From assembly GCA_001557035.1 (NCBI GenBank), contig LSKJ01000255.1:1-11730 (forward strand): a stretch of DNA of 11,730 bases. Direction: 5' to 3'. The notes under the pieces are model-generated. The model searched no databases. It was not told the DNA's origin and was given only the letters and a program-made list of their open reading frames with translations. Positions 1-6,706 of the stretch are shown here, in pieces. A program made the translations under genes and the position numbers. Numbering within the stretch: the stretch's first letter is position 1; the number at the start of each line of letters is the position of its first letter. This DNA is from Rhodospirillaceae bacterium CCH5-H10 (GTDB taxonomy: Bacteria > Pseudomonadota > Alphaproteobacteria > Reyranellales > Reyranellaceae).

Positions 1-13
1 GCCGACCCGTGTC

Positions 14-1429
14 GTGTCCAGCGACGAATTCCTGCCGATCCCGCAAACCCCGGCACAGAAGCGCGTCGAGGCGCGCATGAACGCGCTGGCCGACGAGTAT
101 GGGCCGAAGAACGGCCTGTCGCGCCGCCGCTTCTTCCAGACCGCTGCCGGCATGGCGACGGCCTTCGTCGCGATGAACGAGATCTACGGGCCGCTCTACG
201 GCGCCTCGCCGGCCGAAGCGAAGAGCGTCGATCTCGCACAGGCGCGGGCCGACGGCTTGAAGGATCAGTTCGTGATGGACGTGCACACGCACTTCCTGCG
301 CGATGATACGCGGCTGGCGGGCTTCGTGCGCGGCCGCGAGGCGGTGGGCAAGGCGGGCTGGAATCCCGGCCTCGTCGACAAGCCGCAGACTCTCGACGAC
401 CTCAAGTATCCGAACTGGTTCAAGGAGATCTATCTCGACAGCGACACCAAGGTGGCGCTGCTCAGCGGCTCGGCCTCGGAGGATCCGCGCGACTGGTTCC
501 TGACCAACGAGATGAAGGCCGAGGCGCGCGCGAAGGTGAACAAGGCGGCCGGCTCGAAGCGTTGCCTGTCGCACGCCATCTTCACGCCGGGCTACGACGG
601 CTGGATGGACGAGGTGGACAAGTGCATCGCGACGCTGAAGCCCGATTCCTGGAAGGGCTACACGGTCGGCGACAACACCAACAAGGACCTGGCGCGCCAT
701 CCCTGGCGCATGGACGACGAGAAGCTGGTCTATCCCTTCTACGAGAAGATCGTGAAGGCGGGCTACGACATCGTCTGCGTCCACAAGGGCCTCTATCCGC
801 CGTCGGTGTCGCAGCGCTGGCCGCATCTCACGCCGTACGCGACGGTCGACGACGTCGGCAAGGCCGCCAGGGACTGGCCGCAGATCCGCTTCGTCGTCTA
901 CCACTCGGCCTTCCGCTGGACCGGCGCGCCGGGCGCTTCGGCCGCCGGCTACGACCAGTTCGAGAAGACCGGCCGGGTCGACTGGACCACCGACCTCGCG
1001 GAGATTCCCGCGAAGTATGGCGTCAGCAACGTCTACGCCGACCTCGGTCAGATCTTCGCCCAGACGACCGTGACCGAGCCGCGCCTCTGCGCGGCGTTGA
1101 TGGGCATGCTGATCAAGGGCATGGGCGCGGACCATGTCGTGTGGGGCACCGACGCCGTCTGGACCGGCGCGCCGCAATGGCAGATCGAGGCGCTGCGCCG
1201 GCTCGAGATTCCCGAGGACATGCAGAAGAAGTTCGGCTTCGCCCCGCTCGGCAGCGCCGACGGTTCGGTGAAGCGCGCGATCTTTGGCGAGAATTCGGCG
1301 AAGATGTACAAGTACGACATCAAGAAAGCCGCCTGGCGCGACGACCGCTTCGCCGCGATCAAGTCGGACTACGAGCGCGCCGGACGTGAGCCGTCGAACC
1401 TGCGCTACGGGTTCGTCGTTCCGAGTTAG
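14..1429 (+). CDS. Tat-exported amidohydrolase family protein (substrate unknown; start uncertain, possibly partial)
   Basis: This is a metal-dependent hydrolase of the amidohydrolase-2 (TIM-barrel) type, 471 aa from the GTG at 14. A twin-arginine signal is clear: SRRRFFQTAAG at residues 36-46, followed by a hydrophobic stretch and ASPAEA, so the enzyme is probably exported folded to the periplasm. Candidate metal ligands are H91 and H93 (DVHTHF), H257 (VCVHKG), H297 (VVYHSAF) and D380 (WGTDAVW). The C-terminal FGENSAKMY resembles the usual end motif of the family. The start is unsure. The frame is open to the left window edge and no ribosome site is visible before GTG 14. ATG 77 has GAGG 5 bases upstream and would give 450 aa that still carry the Tat signal. 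I kept the longer form because I recall homologues with similar sequence ahead of the twin arginines. The gene converges on the dihydropyrimidinase. The substrate cannot be named. Confidence 0.85.
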   Translation: MSSDEFLPIPQTPAQKRVEARMNALADEYGPKNGLSRRRFFQTAAGMATAFVAMNEIYGPLYGASPAEAKSVDLAQARADGLKDQFVMDVHTHFLRDDTRLAGFVRGREAVGKAGWNPGLVDKPQTLDDLKYPNWFKEIYLDSDTKVALLSGSASEDPRDWFLTNEMKAEARAKVNKAAGSKRCLSHAIFTPGYDGWMDEVDKCIATLKPDSWKGYTVGDNTNKDLARHPWRMDDEKLVYPFYEKIVKAGYDIVCVHKGLYPPSVSQRWPHLTPYATVDDVGKAARDWPQIRFVVYHSAFRWTGAPGASAAGYDQFEKTGRVDWTTDLAEIPAKYGVSNVYADLGQIFAQTTVTEPRLCAALMGMLIKGMGADHVVWGTDAVWTGAPQWQIEALRRLEIPEDMQKKFGFAPLGSADGSVKRAIFGENSAKMYKYDIKKAAWRDDRFAAIKSDYERAGREPSNLRYGFVVPS

Positions 1430-1444
1430 GAAGAGCTCTGTCAA

Positions 1445-1504
1445 TGGAGCGCGCCACTCCAGTGGCGCTCATGAATCCGAGCGCCACTGGAGTGGCGCGC
1501 TCCA
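1445..1504. repeat. Perfect 26-bp inverted repeat with nested palindromes (REP/MITE-like or bidirectional terminator)
   Basis: Left arm 1445-1470 and right arm 1479-1504 are exact reverse complements, separated by the 8 bases ATGAATCC. Each arm is itself nearly palindromic: GCGCCACTCCAGTGGCGC at 1451-1468, and its counterpart with GG at the centre at 1481-1498. The element can therefore fold as one long hairpin or as two smaller ones. It lies between two convergent genes, 15 bases after the amidohydrolase stop and 4 bases from the dihydropyrimidinase stop. No run of T follows on either strand, so it is not a classical intrinsic terminator, although a stem this strong could still stop transcription or protect both 3' ends. 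I saw no second copy in the window. Whether it is a dispersed repeat family needs the genome. Confidence 0.85.
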
Positions 1505-1508
1505 ATGA

Positions 1509-2954
1509 TCAATTGAAGATCGACGGATCGATCAGCGGCCTCCCGCGCGGGCGGGCGGCTTCGGGGCGGTCGCATTTCTGGAACCGGCCGCGGCCGGCCG
1601 AGCCGCTCATGCGGCCCTCGTCCATCACCACCTCGCCGCGCGACAGGGTCATCACCGGATAGCCGGTGAGCTCGCGTCCTTCGTAGGGTGTGTAGTCGCA
1701 ATTGTGGTGGAGGATCGAGTTGGTGAGGCTCACCTTCCGCTCGGGATCCCACAGCACGATGTCGGCATCCGAGCCGACGGCGATCGTGCCCTTGCGCGGA
1801 TGCAGGCCGTAGATCTTGGCGGCATTGGTCGAGCTCAGCGCCACAAACTGCTGCAGGCTGATGCGGCCCTTGTTGACGCCCTCGGAGAACAGCAGCGGCA
1901 GCCGCGTCTCGACGCCCGGCACGCCGTTGGGGATCTTGCGAAAACTCTCGCGCGCGCCCGGCAGCTTCTTGCCACGCACATCGTCGAACTTGAAGGCGGC
2001 ATGATCGGAGGACAGGACCTGGAAGGTATTGGCCGAGAGGCCGGTCCAGATATGCTCCTGGTTGTCGGTGCCGCGCGGCGGCGGCGAGCAAACGCACTTG
2101 GCGCCTTCCTCGCCGGGCTTCTCGAAATCCTCTTCGCTCAGGAACAGGTATTGCGGGCAGGTCTCGCCATAGACACGCAGGCCGCGCGCCTGGGCGCGCT
2201 GGATCTCGTGCATCGCTTCCTTGGCCGAGACATGGACCAGCAGCATCGGCACGTCGAGCAGTTCGGCCAAAGAGATTGCGCGGTGCGTGGCCTCGCGCTC
2301 GACCACGAAGGGACGCGAGGTCGCGTGGAACTTGGCGGCGGTCATGCCTTTCAGCTCCAGCCGCTCGGTCAGCCACGTAATGCAGTCGGAGTTTTCCGCA
2401 TGGATCATGAGCATCGCCTGCTCGCGGCGGGCGGCGGCCAGAGCGTCGAGCATCTCGCGGTCGGTGAGCTTCACGTCGTCGTAGGTCATGTAGACCTTGA
2501 ACGAGGTGTAGCCGTCGGCGACCAGGGCGGTGAAATCCTGCCCCATGATCTTCTCGCTGGCGTCCGACAGGATCACGTGGAAGGCGTAGTCGATCAGCGA
2601 CTTGCCCTCGGCGCGCTTGTGATACTTGTTCACCGCGTCGCGCAGCGGCTGGCCCTTGTTCTGGTAGGCGAAGGGAATGATGGTCGTGGTTCCGCCGGCT
2701 GCGGCGGCGCGGCTGCCGCTCTCGAAATCGTCGCAGAAGACCGATCCATCGGCCGTGTCCTGGTCGAAATGGACATGGGCGTCGATGCCGCCGGGAACCG
2801 CGATCCGTCCGGTGCCGTCGATCTCGCGACGGCCCTTGTCGAGCCGCTCGCCCAGGGCGACGACGCGTCCGCCGGCGATCCCGATGTCGCCCTTCACCAC
2901 GTCCGAAGCCGTGGCAATCGTCGTGTTGCGGATGACGAGGTCGTACTCGGCCAT
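1509..2954 (-). CDS. hydA: Dihydropyrimidinase / D-hydantoinase
   Basis: This 481-aa cytosolic cyclic amidohydrolase opens the ring of 5,6-dihydrouracil or dihydrothymine to the N-carbamoyl-beta-amino acid, the second step of reductive pyrimidine breakdown. Family relatives also cleave 5-substituted hydantoins. The full binuclear metal set is present: H60 and H62 (GGIDAHVHF), K153 (SFKVYMTY, the carboxylated lysine), H185 (MIHAENSD), H241 (LLVHVSAKEA) and D317 (SSDHAAF). CSPPPR (289-294) and IPNGVPGVETRLPLLFSEG are typical of the family, and the C-terminal part carries GLHPRKGTIAVGSDADIVLWDP. I chose ATG 2954 because GGGAGG lies 4 bases upstream on the minus strand. A longer reading from 2993 adds 13 residues but skips this site. 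It is divergent from the nucleoside operon and convergent with the amidohydrolase. The precise substrate, dihydropyrimidine or hydantoin, is inferred from context. Confidence 0.93.
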   Translation of the reverse strand: MAEYDLVIRNTTIATASDVVKGDIGIAGGRVVALGERLDKGRREIDGTGRIAVPGGIDAHVHFDQDTADGSVFCDDFESGSRAAAAGGTTTIIPFAYQNKGQPLRDAVNKYHKRAEGKSLIDYAFHVILSDASEKIMGQDFTALVADGYTSFKVYMTYDDVKLTDREMLDALAAARREQAMLMIHAENSDCITWLTERLELKGMTAAKFHATSRPFVVEREATHRAISLAELLDVPMLLVHVSAKEAMHEIQRAQARGLRVYGETCPQYLFLSEEDFEKPGEEGAKCVCSPPPRGTDNQEHIWTGLSANTFQVLSSDHAAFKFDDVRGKKLPGARESFRKIPNGVPGVETRLPLLFSEGVNKGRISLQQFVALSSTNAAKIYGLHPRKGTIAVGSDADIVLWDPERKVSLTNSILHHNCDYTPYEGRELTGYPVMTLSRGEVVMDEGRMSGSAGRGRFQKCDRPEAARPRGRPLIDPSIFN

Positions 2955-3080
2955 TGATCCTCCCGGACGGCTGATTTGCCGGAAGTATAGCAAGTCCCGT
3001 GCCCACCTATCCCGGCGCCTCTTCGCCTAGACCCGGGACGCGGCCCGGTCCAAACTCACGGCAACAATATGGGAATCGCA
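2955..3080. promoter_or_regulatory. Divergent intergenic region, likely promoters of hydA (left) and the nucleoside operon (right)
   Basis: These 126 bases separate the two divergent transcription units. Because the genes to the right are packed without gaps, the operon promoter should lie here. On the minus strand TATACT (plus-strand positions 2984-2989) resembles a -10 box for hydA, but no good -35 is found 16-18 bases further upstream. No convincing sigma-70 promoter is visible on the plus strand. GGACGCGGCCCGGTCC at 3036-3051 is an imperfect dyad (12 of 16 positions symmetrical) that could be an operator, but high GC makes such matches common. No regulator gene is in the window. Confidence 0.4.
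2959..2964 (-). promoter_or_regulatory. Shine-Dalgarno site of the dihydropyrimidinase gene
   Basis: On the minus strand GGGAGG is followed by ATCA and then the ATG at 2954-2952. It is a strong match to the ribosome-binding consensus and fixes the start at 2954 rather than at the in-frame ATG at 2993. Confidence 0.75.
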
Positions 3081-4088
3081 ATGAATCGCTGGGTTGGACC
3101 GCTGCTTTCCGTGCTGGCTGCCGCCGGTCTGTCCGCCGTCGCATTGGCGCAGACCGCGCCCATCAAGCCGGCCGTCGTCTTCAGTACCGGCGGCAAATTC
3201 GACAAGTCCTTCAACGAGGGCGTCTGGCAGGGCGCCGAGCGCTTCAAGAAAGAGGCGAACATCCCTGTCGCCGAGTTCGAGCCGAGCAACGAAACGCAGT
3301 TCGAGCAGGCGCTGCGGCGCTTCGCCCAGCGCGGCCAGGACCCGATCATCGCCGTCGGCTTCGCACAGGCGGTGGCGCTCGAGAAGGTCGCCAAGGAATT
3401 CCCCAACATCCATTTCACCATCATCGACAGCGTGGTGAATCTTCCCAACGTCCAGTCGGTGGTCTTCAAGGAGCAGGAGGGCTCGTTCCTGGTGGGCATG
3501 CTGGCGGCCATGGCCTCGAAGACCGGCAAAATCGGCTTCGTGGGCGGCATGGACATTCCGCTGGTGCGCCGCTTCCAGTGCGGCTTCGAGCAGGGCATCA
3601 AGTATGCCAATCCCAATGCCGAGCTGATCACCAACATGACCGGCACGACGCCGGCCGCGTGGAACGATCCCGGCCGTGGCGCGGAGCTGGCCAAGGGCCA
3701 GTTCGATCGCGGCGTCGACGTCGTCTATGCCGCCGCCGGCAGCACCGGGCTCGGCATCCTCCAGGCCACCAAGGATCGCGGCAAGCTGGGCATCGGCGTC
3801 GATTCCAACCAGAACCATCTCCATCCCGGCAACATGCTGACCTCGATGCTGAAGCGGGTGGATCTCGCGGCCTACGACAGCTTCAAGACCGCGCAGGCCA
3901 ATCAATGGAAGGGTGGCGTGCAGGTGCTCGGCCTCAAGGAAGGCGGCGTCGACTGGGCGCTCGACAAGGACAACGAGAAGCTCATCACGCCGGAGATGAA
4001 GGCAAAGGTCGACGCGGCGAAGGCCGCCATCATCTCGGGCCAGATCGTCGTCCACGACTACATGAGCAACAATTCGTGCAAGAGCTGA
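3081..4088 (+). CDS. BMP-family ABC transporter substrate-binding protein (predicted nucleoside-binding)
   Basis: This is the periplasmic binding protein of the importer encoded by the next three genes. It belongs to the basic membrane protein (BMP/PnrA/Med) family, whose characterised members bind nucleosides. From ATG 3081 it has 335 aa: a Sec signal of about 23 residues (MNRW, hydrophobic core, AVALA before QTAP), then STGGKFDKSFNEG (35-47), the classic start of the BMP domain. Next come NDPGRGAELAKGQ and GVDSNQ (239-244). No lipobox cysteine is present, so it should be soluble rather than a lipoprotein. Its only cysteines are C167 and C333, three residues from the C-terminus. I preferred ATG 3081 because GGGAA lies about 5 bases upstream and a basic residue follows. 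ATG 3069 is in frame and adds MGIA. The nucleoside substrate is inferred from the family and from the downstream enzymes. Confidence 0.9.
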   Translation: MNRWVGPLLSVLAAAGLSAVALAQTAPIKPAVVFSTGGKFDKSFNEGVWQGAERFKKEANIPVAEFEPSNETQFEQALRRFAQRGQDPIIAVGFAQAVALEKVAKEFPNIHFTIIDSVVNLPNVQSVVFKEQEGSFLVGMLAAMASKTGKIGFVGGMDIPLVRRFQCGFEQGIKYANPNAELITNMTGTTPAAWNDPGRGAELAKGQFDRGVDVVYAAAGSTGLGILQATKDRGKLGIGVDSNQNHLHPGNMLTSMLKRVDLAAYDSFKTAQANQWKGGVQVLGLKEGGVDWALDKDNEKLITPEMKAKVDAAKAAIISGQIVVHDYMSNNSCKS

Positions 4089-5611
4089 CGTCCGCCGCTG
4101 CCATCGAGCTGCGGGGGATCGACAAGTCGTTCGGCAGCGTGCACGCGGTGCGCGGCGTGTCGCTGCGCATCGAGCGCGGCAGCATCACCGGCATCGTGGG
4201 CGAGAACGGTGCCGGCAAATCGACCCTGATGAGCATCCTCTACGGGCTCTATCGCGCCGATGCGGGCGAGATCCGGGTCGAAGGGCGTCCGGTCGAGATG
4301 TCCTCGCCGCGCGATGCGATCGGACAGGGTATCGGCATGGTCCACCAGCACTTCATGCTGGTCGACAGTTTCACCGTGCTGGAGAACCTGATTCTGGGTG
4401 CCGAAGGCGGACCGCTTCTGGCCGGCGGGCTGGCGGCGGCACGGACGGAACTGGCGCGGCTGGCGCGCGAATATGGCCTCGCCGTCGATCCCGACGCGCG
4501 CGTCGCCGATCTCTCCGTGGGCGAGCAGCAGAGGGTCGAGATCCTCAAGGTCCTGTTTCGCGGCGCGCGGATCCTGATCCTCGACGAGCCCAGCGCCGTG
4601 CTCACGCCGCAGGAAACCGACCGGCTGCTGGAGATCCTCCGGGTGCTGCGCAACCGCGGCGTGACCGTCGTGCTGATCACCCACAAGCTGCGCGAGATCC
4701 TGAGCGTGACCGACAGGGTGATCGTGATGCGTCGCGGCGAGGTCGTCGCCGAGCGCGCGACCTCGAAGACCAGCGCCGAGGAACTCGCCGAGCTGATGGT
4801 CGGTCGCCAGGTGCGCTTCTCCTTCGACAAGGCGCCGGCCCGCGCCGGTGAGCCTCGCCTCGTGGCCCGCGCCCTGTCGCTGGTCGACGGCCGGCGCGTC
4901 CGCGTGCTCGACGACATCTCGTTCGAGGTTCGTGCCGGCGAGATCGTCGGCATCGCCGGCGTCTCGGGCAACGGACAGACCGAGCTTCTCCAGGTCCTTT
5001 CCGGCATCCGGCGGCCGACTGGCGGCACGCTTGAAGTCTGCGGTCGCAAGGTCGATGCGAACCATCCCGCCGACCCGGCCGAGATGCGCAACCTCGGCGT
5101 GGCGCACGTGCCGGAGGACCGGCAGCGGCAGGGGCTGGTGCCGGCGTTCCTCGCGTCCGAGACATCCATCCTGGGCTATCAGGATCGCGAACCCTTCTGT
5201 CACAACTACCTGCTCGACGGGCCGGCGGTCGGCAAGCATTGCGCCGAGCTGATGGAGCGGTTCGACGTGCGGCCGCGCACGCCCGGCCTGCTGTCGTCGA
5301 GCTTCTCCGGCGGCAACCAGCAGAAACTGATCCTGGCGCGGGAGATGGCGGGTCATCCCAGGTTGCTGCTGGTCGGCCAGCCGACGCGCGGCGTCGACAT
5401 CGGGGCGATCGAATTCATCCGCCGCGAGCTGATCGCCAGCCGCGACGGGGGCTGCGCGGTGCTGGTCGTCTCGGTCGAACTCGAGGAGATCCTGTCGCTG
5501 GCCGATCGCATCCTGGTGATGTCGGGCGGGCGGATCGTGGGCGAGGTCGCGGCGGTCGACGCCGACGAGCGCACCCTGGGCCTGATGATGACGGGCGCGC
5601 GCACGGCATGA
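4076..5611 (+). CDS. ABC transporter ATP-binding protein, two fused nucleotide-binding domains
   Basis: This 511-aa cytoplasmic ATPase energises the nucleoside importer. NBD1 is complete: Walker A GENGAGKST (42-50), signature LSVGEQQR (146-153), Walker B ILILDEP with D170 and E171, and switch H203. NBD2 is degenerate in the way usual for this RbsA-like family. Its Walker A reads GVSGNGQTE (295-303) with Q for Lys, Walker B reads LLVGQPTRGVD (431-441) with no acidic DE pair, and V467 stands at the switch-His position. Its signature, FSGGNQQK (410-417), is normal. One canonical and one degenerate ATP site are therefore predicted. The frame is open far upstream, but the protein begins at GTG 4076, the only reasonable start. 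This overlaps the binding-protein stop by 13 bases. No clear ribosome site precedes it, so translational coupling is likely. Confidence 0.92.
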   Translation: MQELTSAAAIELRGIDKSFGSVHAVRGVSLRIERGSITGIVGENGAGKSTLMSILYGLYRADAGEIRVEGRPVEMSSPRDAIGQGIGMVHQHFMLVDSFTVLENLILGAEGGPLLAGGLAAARTELARLAREYGLAVDPDARVADLSVGEQQRVEILKVLFRGARILILDEPSAVLTPQETDRLLEILRVLRNRGVTVVLITHKLREILSVTDRVIVMRRGEVVAERATSKTSAEELAELMVGRQVRFSFDKAPARAGEPRLVARALSLVDGRRVRVLDDISFEVRAGEIVGIAGVSGNGQTELLQVLSGIRRPTGGTLEVCGRKVDANHPADPAEMRNLGVAHVPEDRQRQGLVPAFLASETSILGYQDREPFCHNYLLDGPAVGKHCAELMERFDVRPRTPGLLSSSFSGGNQQKLILAREMAGHPRLLLVGQPTRGVDIGAIEFIRRELIASRDGGCAVLVVSVELEEILSLADRILVMSGGRIVGEVAAVDADERTLGLMMTGARTA

Positions 5612-6705
5612 GCGCGGCCCGCCGTCCGCTGCCCGGCTGGGTCGAGATCGGACTGCTGCCGCTCGCCAATGTCGCGATGGCATTCCTCCTGGTCGGGCTG
5701 ATCGTGGAGCTGATCGGCGCCGATCCGCTGCAGGCTCTGAAGCTGCTGGTGCTGGGGGCCGTGGGCTCCTCGGAATCGATCGGCTACACGCTCTACTACG
5801 CCACCAACTTCATCTTCACGGGGCTGGCCGTCGCGGTCGCCTTCCATGCCGGCCTGTTCAACATCGGCGGCGAGGGCCAGGCCTATATCGGCGGGCTGGG
5901 CTGCGGCCTCGCCGTGCTGGCGCTCGATCGCTACCTGCCGGGCCTGCTGATGATCCCGGTCGCCATCCTTGCCTCGGCGGCCTTTGGCGCCGCATGGGCC
6001 GCGATCCCCGCCTGGATGCAGGCCTGGCGCGGCAGCCACATCGTCATCACCACCATCATGTTCAATTTCGTGGCCTCGGCCCTGATGGTCTACATGATGG
6101 TGAACGTGCTGATCGCGCCGGGTTCGATGACGCCGCAGAGTCGCGGCTTTGACGCCTCCGCCGCGGTGCCGTCGATGCAGGCGGCGCTGCAATGGATCGG
6201 CATCGAGGTCACGCGATCGCCGCTCAACCTGTCGCTACTGCTGGCGCTGGTGGCGTGCGTCGGCGTCTGGATCTTCCTGTGGCACACGCCCTGGGGCTAC
6301 GGGCTACGCACCATGGGGCACAATCCGGAAGCCGCCCTCTATGCCGGGACCAATCTCAAGCGCATGACGATGCTCGCCATGTGCCTGTCCGGCGCGCTGG
6401 CCGGCGGCGTGGCGGTGAACGAACTGCTGGGCGTGCATCACCGGCTCGTGCTCGACTTTGCCGCCGGCTACGGCTTCACCGGCATCGCCGTCGCGCTCAT
6501 GGGCCGGGGCCATCCGCTGGGCATCGTGCTGGCGGCATTGCTGTTCGGCGCGTTGCAGCAGGGCGGGGCAGAACTCGCCTTCGAAGTCCCGGCGATCACG
6601 CGCGAGATGGTGGTGGTGATCCAGGGTCTGGTGATCCTGTTCTCGGGCGCGCTCGTCCACCTGCCGCGGCCGTGGCTGCAGGCGCTGTTCGCCAGGAAGG
6701 GCTGA
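5608..6705 (+). CDS. ABC transporter permease, first subunit
   Basis: This inner-membrane subunit of the nucleoside importer has 365 aa and belongs to the branched-chain/ribose-type permease family (BPD_transp_2). It is dominated by hydrophobic segments (roughly eight to ten). These begin at 14-37 and are clear at 67-80, 99-136, 146-170, 206-226, 255-272 and 334-351. Family motifs are GLFNIGGEGQAYIGG (82-96) and the cytoplasmic GYGLRTMGHNPEAALYAG (230-247), which should contact the ATPase. The start ATG overlaps the ATPase stop (ATGA), and the second permease follows after one base. It pairs with that second permease to form the channel. The family is certain; the substrate is inferred from the operon. 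Confidence 0.92.
   Translation: MSAARRPLPGWVEIGLLPLANVAMAFLLVGLIVELIGADPLQALKLLVLGAVGSSESIGYTLYYATNFIFTGLAVAVAFHAGLFNIGGEGQAYIGGLGCGLAVLALDRYLPGLLMIPVAILASAAFGAAWAAIPAWMQAWRGSHIVITTIMFNFVASALMVYMMVNVLIAPGSMTPQSRGFDASAAVPSMQAALQWIGIEVTRSPLNLSLLLALVACVGVWIFLWHTPWGYGLRTMGHNPEAALYAGTNLKRMTMLAMCLSGALAGGVAVNELLGVHHRLVLDFAAGYGFTGIAVALMGRGHPLGIVLAALLFGALQQGGAELAFEVPAITREMVVVIQGLVILFSGALVHLPRPWLQALFARKG
6694..6700 (+). promoter_or_regulatory. Shine-Dalgarno site of the second permease gene
   Basis: AGGAAGG sits inside the 3' end of the first permease gene, 6 bases before GTG 6707. It supports this GTG as the start even though no ATG is near. Confidence 0.65.
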
Positions 6706-6706
6706 G

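Noticed and set aside
1445..1504. Calling the inverted repeat a classical rho-independent terminator
   Set aside because: No T tract follows the stem on either strand, and the length and nested symmetry exceed a typical terminator. It is kept as a repeat with possible terminator function.
1441..3006. A 521-codon minus-strand open frame in a second reading frame over the dihydropyrimidinase
   Set aside because: It is an out-of-frame shadow. The frame ending at 1509 carries all six metal ligands of the hydantoinase family.
2999..4075. An in-frame 359-codon extension upstream of the ATPase, which would make an 870-aa protein
   Set aside because: The extension runs through the binding-protein gene in another frame and is low-complexity. 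ABC homology starts just after GTG 4076.
4958..5479. Apparently mutated second ATPase domain (Lys missing in Walker A, no DE pair in Walker B, no switch His)
   Set aside because: This degeneration is the normal state of the second domain in RbsA/BMP-type double ATPases, so it is not evidence of a pseudogene.
4058..5683. A 541-codon open frame on the minus strand, opposite the ATPase gene
   Set aside because: It is the shadow of a high-GC coding gene on the other strand. The conserved ABC motifs are on the plus strand, and the antisense translation is low-complexity (rich in R, D, H, A and Q) with no recognisable domain.
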